Source of the DNA: Desulfatiglans sp.
GTDB taxonomy: Bacteria > Desulfobacterota > DSM-4660 > Desulfatiglandales > HGW-15
Assembly: GCA_012513605.1 (NCBI GenBank)
Contig: JAAZBV010000085.1
Span: forward strand, 1-64,000
Direction: 5' to 3'
DNA length: 64,000 bases
Both the position numbers and the translations under genes were made by a program. Shown here in pieces: positions 7,800 to 14,887 of this stretch; the stretch's first letter is position 1; each line of letters opens with the position of its first letter. Under the pieces are notes generated by a model. The model was not told the origin of the DNA, did not search any database, and worked only from the letters and a program-made list of their open reading frames with translations.

Positions 7800-8136
7800 A
7801 TGGAAAACGAAACGGAATCAGAATTGAAAGCAAATAACCCGACAACTAACAAGGCGATTGGTCGACTCTGTTTTATCACTGTAATTGTTGCCATCTGTCT
7901 TTTCGGAACGGCTGGGACCATATCCTGGTTAAACGGCTGGATTTTTATGATTGCATATGTGCTTGTGCTGATAACATTGACTGGGCTCATTTCCGGCCCT
8001 GGGAGCTGGTATTCTTTTTACCCTGCTTATGGCAATCCGAACGGCCCTTGAAGATAAAACCCTGCGGAATGAGCTGCCCGGCTATGTTGATTATACAACA
8101 AAAACACGCTGGCGGCTTTTTCCATTCATCTGGTAA
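7800..8136 (+). pseudogene. Broken isoprenylcysteine carboxyl methyltransferase (ICMT)-like gene
   Basis: The frame opens at ATG 7800 (MENETESEL...) with two predicted membrane segments (CFITVIVAICLFGTAGT, WIFMIAYVLVLITLTG). At about 7985-7995 the sense switches to the next frame, which reads PALGAGILFTLLMAIRTALED, then LRNELPGYVDYTTKTRWRLFPFIW and stops at 8134-8136. This ending (RTALED...EELPGY..Y...R.RLLPGIW) is the signature C-terminus of ICMT/PEMT-type membrane methyltransferases. The total is ~110 codons, about half the family length, so the middle is deleted as well as frameshifted. It is not expected to make an active enzyme. Confidence 0.75.
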
Positions 8137-8317
8137 AATAAACTTTGGAGGGGGCAGTTATCAATGATCAATGATCAGCTTTCGGATTATCCAGGATTGC
8201 TCCTTGACATGGTTTTGGAATACCCTTATGCTCCATTTAATATTTACGGCAATGATCCACTGTATTCTTTAAAAAATGTTCCCGGGACCTGAACACGCTT
8301 AATCAATGGAGGCAAAA

Positions 8318-8710
8318 ATGAAAAGAGGTCTTGTGCTTGTCCTTATGGCCGGCATTCTCCTGGGTGTTTCAACCACAATGCTCGCGATTGAAACAGACAG
8401 CGCCATACATGATACCAACTCTGCATCCGGCATGGTAAGGGCCATTAATCCTGAATGGGGCAATATTGATACTGACTTTGTCTCTTCCGACCTGGAAAGG
8501 CTCGGGATCACTAAAGGCGTAATCTTCACGGTGCAATTCAAAGATAAAAGTTTCAAGGTGATGATGGCAACCACATATGATGATGTACAACAGGGAGAAT
8601 GGGTCGCTTTTATAACCCCTGATGGTTTTTTAAGGATTGCCAGAAATGTGGAGAGCGCCGCAAAACTGCTTGGATGCAAACAGGGAGACAGCATTGTTAT
8701 AAAGCAATAG
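8318..8710 (+). CDS. Exported protein resembling the C-terminal domain of SAM hydrolase/fluorinase
   Basis: 130 residues. A signal peptide (MKRGLVLVLMAGILLGVSTTMLA) is followed by a domain with the pattern of the C-terminal beta barrel of SAM hydroxide adenosyltransferase (DUF62): NPEWGNIDTDF (like the GNIxTN motif), LERLGITKG, YDDVQQGEWVAFITPDGFLRIARN and AAKLLGCKQGDSIVI. The catalytic N-terminal half of that family is absent, so this is a free-standing, exported version of the domain. ATG 8318 is chosen because GGAGG (8308-8312) is five bases upstream; the in-frame ATG at 8306 overlaps that site. Ligand and role unknown. No operon partner is evident: repeat sequence follows. Confidence 0.65.
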   Translation: MKRGLVLVLMAGILLGVSTTMLAIETDSAIHDTNSASGMVRAINPEWGNIDTDFVSSDLERLGITKGVIFTVQFKDKSFKVMMATTYDDVQQGEWVAFITPDGFLRIARNVESAAKLLGCKQGDSIVIKQ

Positions 8711-8800
8711 GCGATAGGTAATAGGAAATAGGATATAGGGAAGAGAAAATAGAAAAAAGGTTAGAGGCTCTAGGCTATAGGCTGTCAGTAAAAGAAAATA

Positions 8801-8873
8801 GATGAACATTGAACACCTGTCCAGCCATAGTTTTAACGCCGACGGATCGAACATCGAACATTCAACATCCAAT
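8801..8873. repeat. Third copy of GAACATC-type intergenic repeat
   Basis: GATGAACATTGAAC at 8801 and GATCGAACATCGAACATTCAAC at ~8845 flank a short insert, and an ATAGG/AGAGGCT tract precedes them. It is the same family as 5757-5793 and 7009-7050, but without the perfect hairpin. Confidence 0.5.
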
Positions 8874-8964
8874 ACGAAATTGAGGTCTTACATAAAAATA
8901 TTTAAAGGGTAAAACATCATAAGAGATCGTTAAAATAAACATTCTTAAAGGAGGGGGAGCAAAT

Positions 8965-9306
8965 ATGCCCTCACATGAAAACAGGAAAATAACTCGAAGA
9001 ATGTTTGTTAAAGTGGTGGCAGGTGCAACTGTTTATTGTGCATGCTGTTCACTGGATCGCATTACAGCCTCAAAAGAATTTTCAGTACAGGGTGGTGAGG
9101 CAAAAGTACATCTTGCAGCCACATGCGGGACATATTGCGGGGCATGCCCTGCTTACCTCAATAAACACAGTAAGCTTGCCGCTCACTGCCAGAGCTGCAG
9201 TAAGGGTGTCTCTGCAGCCAGTCTTGAATCTGCTCCTGGAATGAACCGGATTCCCCGAATTATTTTTAAACTGGTGAGTAATTTATTAAAAGCAGTGTCT
9301 GTATAA
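8965..9306 (+). CDS. Tat-type signal protein with a shortened DUF3795 Cys-rich domain
   Basis: 113 residues. TRRMFVKVVAG near residue 12 resembles a twin-arginine signal, followed by a short hydrophobic stretch. Then CGTYCGACPAYL and HCQSCSKG match the N-terminal Cys clusters of DUF3795 proteins, which probably bind a metal or Fe-S cluster. The later Cys pairs usual in the family are missing and the C-terminus (GMNRIPRIIFKLVSN) looks unrelated, so the protein is probably truncated. GGAGG lies before the ATG. tatA is present at 47780, so Tat export is possible. Function unknown. Confidence 0.6.
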   Translation: MPSHENRKITRRMFVKVVAGATVYCACCSLDRITASKEFSVQGGEAKVHLAATCGTYCGACPAYLNKHSKLAAHCQSCSKGVSAASLESAPGMNRIPRIIFKLVSNLLKAVSV

Positions 9307-9419
9307 CCAAACAGGCATTTCAGGGAAAAGGCTTTAATAAATATATCTTGCTGTATGTAAATATTTTATTTTTAGCCGATATTATAACCATAAGTTGCTT
9401 GAAGCAAAGGAGGCTCATT

Positions 9420-10100
9420 ATGATGATCAGGAATAGACTGAAAAAAGACAATGGCGTTTCTCTGGCAGGAAGGATCGTGTTATATGCGGTCCTGGTACTG
9501 GCACTGTTTACCCTGAATAGCTGCCGCAGCAAACATGACCCATTGCGTACATATGATACAGAAATCGTAAGCGATGCTGATGCTGACGGCGACATCGGGC
9601 TTGCGCTGGACGATACCTATGCTATCTCTTCAGTTCTAGATACGGGCAGTGTTTTAGCAGGGGTCGATCCGGTGACAGGTGAAGAGTTTCGCGGTTTTCT
9701 CAATTTCCCGCTCCGGGAAGTCGATGGAATTCCCCGGAATGCAGTTATTGAATCGGCGACACTGGAGATCTTTATCGCAGGGATGAGTGATTCACAGCCC
9801 GGCCAAATTTTCCCCTTCCTGATTGATCTGGTGGATTTTCAGCCGCCATATCTTGTTGCTGGCGATTTCAGCAGGGCTATCCAGCCCCCCCTTCTGACTA
9901 TGCCCATCGATTTCTACCCTTCGGATGAGGGCCATTTCGTGGTCATCGATGTTACAGAACTGGTGGATGAAGCACAGTATCATGGGCTGCCGGATTTGCA
10001 ATTGAGGTTTCTGCTCGATTTTTCCGCAGATTCAGGTTTAATTGAAATCGATGACGCTGAGGTCGCCACTGCGCCGCTGTTGAGAATAACTTATTACTGA
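9420..10100 (+). CDS. Lipoprotein with DNRLRE-like beta domain
   Basis: 226 residues. Signal sequence with lipobox (LFTLNSC, Cys ~36). The mature part resembles surface beta-sandwich modules of the DNRLRE type: FRGFLNFPLREVDGIPRNAVIESATLEIFI, a later VVIDVTELVDEA and a C-terminal LQLRFLLDF...LLRITYY. Such modules hold surface structures together or bind matrix; this one stands alone. AAGGAGG (9407-9413) is six bases before ATG 9420; an upstream extension to 9348 has no such site. It follows the DUF3795 gene by 113 bases without a clear terminator. Family assignment is moderate. Confidence 0.6.
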   Translation: MMIRNRLKKDNGVSLAGRIVLYAVLVLALFTLNSCRSKHDPLRTYDTEIVSDADADGDIGLALDDTYAISSVLDTGSVLAGVDPVTGEEFRGFLNFPLREVDGIPRNAVIESATLEIFIAGMSDSQPGQIFPFLIDLVDFQPPYLVAGDFSRAIQPPLLTMPIDFYPSDEGHFVVIDVTELVDEAQYHGLPDLQLRFLLDFSADSGLIEIDDAEVATAPLLRITYY

Positions 10101-10200
10101 GCCAGGTTAAAAATAACGCACGAACAGAGTAGGAGCTATTCCTTGATAGATACATTTTTTATAAAAACTCCATTTTGACCTGAGTCATTGAGACGAAAAA

Positions 10201-10313
10201 ATGCAGCTATCATATTTTTTTTAGCAATATTTACCCTTATAGTTACCCTTTTGTTCCTGAAATCTTACATCTGGTATCAGGCCCGATGGGGAGGAGGTTA
10301 TTCGAACAAGTAA
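10201..10313 (+). pseudogene. Remnant of the start of a second NERD-domain gene
   Basis: ATG 10201 opens MQLSYFF and runs into TAG. One frame over, the sequence reads AIFTLIVTLLFLKSYIWYQAR, which matches residues ~8-29 of the NERD protein at 4824 (AICAFVIPLLFLTFYRWYQAR). The shift sits in a T8 run, consistent with loss of one T. Similarity ends at WYQAR, where the sequence runs into the hydrolase remnant. It is a dead fragment. Confidence 0.75.
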
Positions 10314-10494
10314 GATCAAAACAAGGGGATTCACATTTGATGCCCTGGAGTCCGGGTCGGGTGGTGAACCTGTACTGTTGCCGCGCGGTTTTCCGGAAAC
10401 ATCGCTAATGTGGTGCGGGCTCATGCCCGCAACTGTTCCTTCACCCATCGCATCCTTTACAGCGATAACAATACCTCATTACACGGCCAGGTAA
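10297..10494 (+). pseudogene. Remnant of an alpha/beta hydrolase gene
   Basis: The frame through 10321-10494 reads TRGFTFDALESGSGGEPVLL, then PRGFPETSLMW, then CGLMPATV and stops at TAA 10492-10494. The usual family start is FTFDAL.SG...PVLLLHGFPETS..W, so this is the N-terminus of an epoxide-hydrolase-like alpha/beta hydrolase with the HG motif damaged to RG and everything after the first ~60 residues lost. It has no proper start codon and is joined directly to the NERD remnant. Confidence 0.65.
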
Positions 10495-10511
10495 ATATGA
10501 GAGTCGAAATC

Positions 10512-10539
10512 TTGACTTACGGCGAACGCTCCTTAAAAT
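10512..10539 (+). promoter_or_regulatory. Weak sigma-70-like promoter
   Basis: TTGACT (10512-10517), 16-base spacer, TAAAAT (10534-10539), about 66 bases before the TPR gene start. Plausible but not strong. Confidence 0.3.
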
Positions 10540-10604
10540 ATATTTAAATATTAAGGGTTTTAATGCTTCACTGACCACTACCATTTTTAAAAGGAGGTGC
10601 TTCT

Positions 10605-11144
10605 ATGAAAAAGAAAATATCATTTTTTATTATCCCTTTTTTATTCCTTATTTCAGGGCTGTATGCGGCAGCAGAAGAATCTACCGGTACCCGGATCAAG
10701 GGCATGGATAGTTCATACCCTCAGACTGTTGTATGGTTCTCCGAACCTAGTGAAATTACAGGTATACGTACGCTGCTGCAGGAGGGGAAAAAGGAGCTTG
10801 CCGTTCAAAAGGCGCGTGATTATGTGGCCCGTCTTAAAAATATAGCAGGCCCGGAGGCAAAACAGATCCGATATTTTGCATATAATGCACTATGTGCAGC
10901 TTTAACGAGCAAAGGCGATATAAAAGAGGCAGTTGACGAATGCAGCCGTGCTGTAAAGATCAACCCCTCTTTATGGCAGGCACTGAACACCCGTGGTACA
11001 GCTTATTATATATCCGGTCAGTACAAACTGGCCATGAAGGATTACAAAAAGGCACTGGAGATAGTTAAGGGGTCGGAATCCCTGGTTGACCTGATTCAGC
11101 ATAATATAGGGCTCACGGAAAAGAAGATGGCCGATTCAAAGTGA
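10605..11144 (+). CDS. Exported TPR-repeat protein
   Basis: 179 residues. Signal peptide (MKKKISFFIIPFLFLISGLYAAAE). Helical repeats follow: residues ~58-105 and two clear TPR units (AYNALCAALTSKGDIKEAVDECSRAVKINPS; ALNTRGTAYYISGQYKLAMKDYKKALEI). TPR proteins act as protein-protein scaffolds; here in the periplasm. AAAGGAGGTG gives a strong ribosome binding site before ATG 10605. It stands alone between a remnant-rich stretch and the stress genes. Partner unknown. Confidence 0.8.
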   Translation: MKKKISFFIIPFLFLISGLYAAAEESTGTRIKGMDSSYPQTVVWFSEPSEITGIRTLLQEGKKELAVQKARDYVARLKNIAGPEAKQIRYFAYNALCAALTSKGDIKEAVDECSRAVKINPSLWQALNTRGTAYYISGQYKLAMKDYKKALEIVKGSESLVDLIQHNIGLTEKKMADSK

Positions 11145-11192
11145 CAAGGTTTTTCTCCCTGCAACACTACAATATTGTGGGTTTGTTTTATA

Positions 11193-11221
11193 TTGACATG
11201 TAAGAGTGGTATCCATATACT
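11193..11221 (+). promoter_or_regulatory. Consensus-like sigma-70 promoter for the GlsB/HtpX genes
   Basis: TTGACA (11193-11198), exactly 17 bases, TATACT (11216-11221). It lies ~108 bases before the first ATG downstream, giving a leader of about 100 bases. Confidence 0.6.
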
Positions 11222-11328
11222 CATCGCATTAATTTAAAGAAATTTACCAGTCAACAATTTAACCAGACCCAAAATAAATTTATTAACCAAATATTAAACC
11301 CATACTTAAAACAAAAGGAGGATACATT

Positions 11329-11583
11329 ATGGGTATTCTGTCATGGATCATTTTAGGTTTAATTGTCGGATTATTAGCAAAATTTATCATGCCTGGAAAA
11401 GACCCTGGTGGAATCATTATCACCACTATACTTGGCATAGCAGGTTCCTTTCTTGGAGGATTGATAGGCTCATTTTTAGGGCTGGGATCAACCAGTCAGT
11501 TTAATATTAAAACACTTCTGCTGGGTGTTGTTGGCGCAATAATCCTTTTGACTATTTATCGTTCTTTAAAGAAAAAACAATAG
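11329..11583 (+). CDS. GlsB/YeaQ/YmgE-family small membrane protein
   Basis: 84 residues with three membrane segments (residues ~2-19, ~28-50, ~60-77) and the family pattern: LIVGLLAKFIMPGKDPGG at the start, GIAGSFLGGLIGSFLG in the middle and a Lys-rich tail. Family members are stress-induced inner-membrane proteins of unclear biochemical role (formerly transglycosylase-associated). Strong AAGGAGG before the ATG; consensus promoter at 11193. The HtpX gene follows after 82 bases, consistent with a shared envelope-stress unit. Confidence 0.85.
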   Translation: MGILSWIILGLIVGLLAKFIMPGKDPGGIIITTILGIAGSFLGGLIGSFLGLGSTSQFNIKTLLLGVVGAIILLTIYRSLKKKQ

Positions 11584-11665
11584 CAAGCGCCATCCTTTCA
11601 GCGAATGAGTATAGATCAAAATAACCCTGTATCGCATTAAAGAAGAGAGATATGGATTATTAACC

Positions 11666-12496
11666 ATGAATAGAACCCGTACATTTTTTCTGATGACATT
11701 ACTGACTGTCCTCTTTGTCATTATCGGCGGCCTTGTGGGAGGGGGACAGGGTGGTTTAATAGCCTTTCTTATAGCAGCGGCCATGAACTTTTTCTCATAC
11801 TGGTTCAGTGATAAACTGATACTGAAGCGCTATAGAGCTTCACAGGCAGGGCCGGAAACACGTCTGTACAAAATTGTCGCTCAACTGGTTCAAAAGGCGG
11901 GTCTGCCTATGCCAAAGGTTTTTGTTATCCCGGAACAGAATCCCAATGCATTTGCAACCGGCCGCAATCCCCAACATGCGGCTGTTGCAGCAACAGAGGG
12001 AATATTGAGCATTCTTAATGATGATGAGTTGACCGGGGTAATGGCCCATGAGCTGTCACACGTAAAAAATCGTGACATACTTACCGGCACTATCGCTGCA
12101 ACATTTGCAGGGGCTATTGCCATGCTCGGACAGTTTGCCCGCTATGGCACAGGGAACCAGAACAGGCGGGGCAATCCTCTTATGACAATCTTTATTTTAA
12201 TCGGCGCCCCTCTTGGAGCCATGCTGATTCGCATGGCTGTCTCCAGAGTGAGAGAATATACGGCAGATGAAGGGGCTGCTGAATTAAGCGGTAAGCCCCT
12301 GGCGCTTGCAAATGCACTTTTGAAACTCCAGAGGGGTGTACAGGCGCTCCCCTTAACAAATGGAAACCCGGCCCATTCTCACATGTTTATCATCAATCCC
12401 TTTTTTGGGGGCATGCAAAGGCTCTTTTCAACTCACCCGGCCACAGAAGAGCGTGTAAAACGTCTACAGCTTTTTGTTGGTAAAAAAGGTTATTAA
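11666..12496 (+). CDS. htpX: HtpX-family membrane zinc metalloprotease
   Basis: 276 residues, normal length for HtpX. Two N-terminal membrane segments (~7-24, ~29-46), then the conserved PMPKVFVIPEQNPNAFATGRNP stretch in pieces, the zinc-binding HELSH (H128-H132) preceded by GVMAHE, the downstream EYTADEGAAELSGKP helix with the third ligand Glu, and a C-terminal FSTHPATEERVKRL. It degrades damaged or misassembled membrane proteins, with the active site facing the cytosol. It comes after the GlsB-type gene, likely in the same transcript. No odd residues. Confidence 0.93.
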   Translation: MNRTRTFFLMTLLTVLFVIIGGLVGGGQGGLIAFLIAAAMNFFSYWFSDKLILKRYRASQAGPETRLYKIVAQLVQKAGLPMPKVFVIPEQNPNAFATGRNPQHAAVAATEGILSILNDDELTGVMAHELSHVKNRDILTGTIAATFAGAIAMLGQFARYGTGNQNRRGNPLMTIFILIGAPLGAMLIRMAVSRVREYTADEGAAELSGKPLALANALLKLQRGVQALPLTNGNPAHSHMFIINPFFGGMQRLFSTHPATEERVKRLQLFVGKKGY

Positions 12497-12949
12497 CAAT
12501 TATTCAACTTCCCCTGTAACTTATCCAAAGGATCCACCACTTAATCTACAGGCTGTAAATTAAAATAATGTCACAGGCCGAAGGCTCAAGACTGTAGCGC
12601 AGTTTACCGCGAAGCTAAAAAGAATACAGGTATGTATTGAATACCCAGGTGGATACATAGTATGCATACCAGTTAATTTTATGACTATTTAATATACAGG
12701 TAAAAATATTGATATGCCAATTTACATACATTATTAGCCATTTTAGATAATTTAATAATAATAACACTCATGAATTTTGTTTGGCATAATAATTGTTAAG
12801 TACAGGGTAAGTAAAAAAGATAAATGTACACATTAATAATGCATTTAAAGTCTTTTTTTGAACATATTTTTTATAATCTTGATTTTTATGGCTTATTGAG
12901 GTATCAGACATGCTGTTTTTTAGCAAAAAATTTATTAGTAAGGTCTGTT
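12497..12949. other. Intergenic region before the efflux operon
   Basis: 450 AT-rich bases without a convincing gene; the frame open from 12824 continues into the TolC-like gene but lacks a start signal and reads as non-coding. It contains the sigma-54-like site at 12782 and TATGTATTGAATAC/TATGCATACC-type short repeats near 12630-12670 that could be regulator sites. Confidence 0.4.
12782..12797 (+). promoter_or_regulatory. Possible sigma-54-type promoter for the efflux operon
   Basis: TTGGCAT-AATAA-TTGTT resembles TGGCAC-N5-TTGC with the -24 GG intact but the -12 C replaced by T. It sits ~155 bases before ATG 12950. No matching enhancer site was found. Confidence 0.25.
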
Positions 12950-14887
12950 ATGGAAAGATATGATTTAATTAATCCAAATAAATTTAGAGTTTTAACAAAA
13001 TCATGCAGCAGGAATCTACTAATTGCGGCAGTTCTGTTTTTACTGGCCGCCCCTGCCCTGTTTTCAGGCTGCTCAGCAAAAAGTCACCGTTTAAGGGCTG
13101 ATAAAACCGCCCTCTCTATCATAAAAAAGGAGCAGGCAAGGCTGCTTGGCAAGGCGGATGATTTCAGCATTGAAAAGCCCAGCGATATCCTGAGACGAAG
13201 GCTCTTAACAGAACAGGAACTGGCCATATCAGGAGAGGAATCACTCGGAACCGATGCGCTTCCAAAGATACCCCACTGGCCAGAAAAAAAATACCCGGCA
13301 GCAATAACTACCCCCGGCGAAAAGATTGAGATACCGGAAGATAAAAATCCTCTTGTTATCAATTTTACAAAGGCGCTCCAGATTGCCGCTGAAAACAGTA
13401 ATGATTACCAGTCACAAAAGGAGACCCTTTTCAGGTCTGCCCTTACCCTTGACCTTAACAGGAATGATTACTCCCTTATTGCCAGGATGAAGGGTGATTC
13501 AACCCTGAGCATAGACAAGGGCCAGTCTCCAACAAAAAAGGGGCTTGAACATGGCGGAGACCTTGGCCTGAACCAGACCTTGAAGGATGGCTCCAAACTG
13601 GCCGCAAACCTTGCAGTTGACCTGGTAAGCCTGCTTACAGGGGGCAAAGAATCATCAAGAGGTATATCCGGTGATGCATCAATAACCATACCGCTTTTAA
13701 GGGGCTCCAAGACATATATCTATTCTGAAAACCTGACACAGGCAGAGCGGAATGTAATGTATGCTGTCTGGGATTTTGAAAGGTACAAAAAGACATTTGC
13801 AGTTAATATTGCAACAAACTATTTTAATGTTTTAAGGCAGATTGACCAGTTGAACAACTCGGCTGAAAACTATAAAAACTCTATCAGGTCTGCAAGGAGG
13901 ACCAGAAGGCTTGCTGATGCAGGAAGACTCACAGAGATAGAGGTAGACCAGGCAGTGCAGAATGAGCTGCTTGCTCGCAACCGCTGGATATCAGCAATGA
14001 CGCAGTATAATAACCGGATGGACTCATTCAAACAGCTTCTCGGTCTTCCGCCGGATGCCTTTATCGATCTTGACAGATCAGACCTTGAGAGCCTGATAAC
14101 ATATATACAAACCATAGTGCCAAAGACAGGTGGTGAAGATGTTTCAGAAACAGGGGGCGTAATCCCTCCCGCTGACATAGAAATTACACTCAAAGACCCT
14201 GACAGATCTGATGTCGGCCCTATGGAGCTTGAAGAAAGGGCCGCTATAGAGCTTGGCCTCAAAAACCGCCTTGATTTAAAGGTGCAGGAGGGCAAGGTAT
14301 TTGATGCACAGAGGAGTGTTGTCATAAGAGCAGACGCACTCGGTACGGAACTTACCTTTATGGGAAATGCGCGCGCAGGAGAATCACGGTCACTTGGCAT
14401 GGCGACAATGGAAGATGGCAAACTCAGGCCCAATATGGGTTTTTACAGCGCCCTTTTGAGTATTGACCTCCCCATTGAAAGGACATCTGAACGCAGGGCA
14501 TACCGTGAAAGCTACATATCCCTTGAATCGGCTTTACGCAGTTTTCAGAGACTTGAGGATGATATAAAATTATCAGTGCGCCAGAGCTTAAGATCCATGT
14601 CTGAGGCAAGGGAGGCGTTAAAGATACAGAACAGGGCTGTATCGGTTGCTGAAAAGCGGGTGAACAGCACTACCCTGTTCTTTGAGGCAGGCAGGGCCCA
14701 GGTACGTGATCTTTTAGAGGCACAGGATGCGCTGCTTTCTGCAAGAAACTCACTTACCTCTGCTGTTATCGACTACAGGATTGCTGAACTCGAATTTCAA
14801 CGGAATACCGAATTGCTTGAAATAGATAAAGATGGCCTTATACAGGAATTTTCCCAGGAGGGTAATAATAATGCAAATGCTGAATAG
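12950..14887 (+). CDS. TolC-family outer-membrane efflux lipoprotein
   Basis: 645 residues. N-terminal signal with lipobox (PALFSGC) after RNLLIAAVLFLLA. The body shows the two-fold alpha-helical repeat of TolC/OEP proteins: LTLDLNRNDY...YFNVLRQIDQLNNSAENYKNS...RLADAGRLTEIEVDQAVQNELLARN and again near the end ALKIQNRAVSVAEKRV...FEAGRAQVRDLLEAQDALLSARN. It forms the outer-membrane duct. It is longer than average because of ~90 residues between the lipobox and first repeat. Start ATG 12950 begins the signal sequence. The adaptor gene starts 17 bases before its stop, so translation is coupled. Confidence 0.88.
   Translation: MERYDLINPNKFRVLTKSCSRNLLIAAVLFLLAAPALFSGCSAKSHRLRADKTALSIIKKEQARLLGKADDFSIEKPSDILRRRLLTEQELAISGEESLGTDALPKIPHWPEKKYPAAITTPGEKIEIPEDKNPLVINFTKALQIAAENSNDYQSQKETLFRSALTLDLNRNDYSLIARMKGDSTLSIDKGQSPTKKGLEHGGDLGLNQTLKDGSKLAANLAVDLVSLLTGGKESSRGISGDASITIPLLRGSKTYIYSENLTQAERNVMYAVWDFERYKKTFAVNIATNYFNVLRQIDQLNNSAENYKNSIRSARRTRRLADAGRLTEIEVDQAVQNELLARNRWISAMTQYNNRMDSFKQLLGLPPDAFIDLDRSDLESLITYIQTIVPKTGGEDVSETGGVIPPADIEITLKDPDRSDVGPMELEERAAIELGLKNRLDLKVQEGKVFDAQRSVVIRADALGTELTFMGNARAGESRSLGMATMEDGKLRPNMGFYSALLSIDLPIERTSERRAYRESYISLESALRSFQRLEDDIKLSVRQSLRSMSEAREALKIQNRAVSVAEKRVNSTTLFFEAGRAQVRDLLEAQDALLSARNSLTSAVIDYRIAELEFQRNTELLEIDKDGLIQEFSQEGNNNANAE

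Noticed and set aside
10221-10448. Minus-strand open frame over the NERD/hydrolase remnants
   Set aside because: The plus-strand reading matches known protein starts; the reverse frame does not.
12824-12949. 42-codon N-terminal extension of the TolC-like gene
   Set aside because: No ribosome site and a sequence of Phe/Leu/Tyr runs upstream of a proper lipoprotein signal; ATG 12950 is better.
13870-14433. Minus-strand open frame of ~187 codons across the TolC-like gene
   Set aside because: Ser-rich translation without motifs, opposite a conserved coding sequence.
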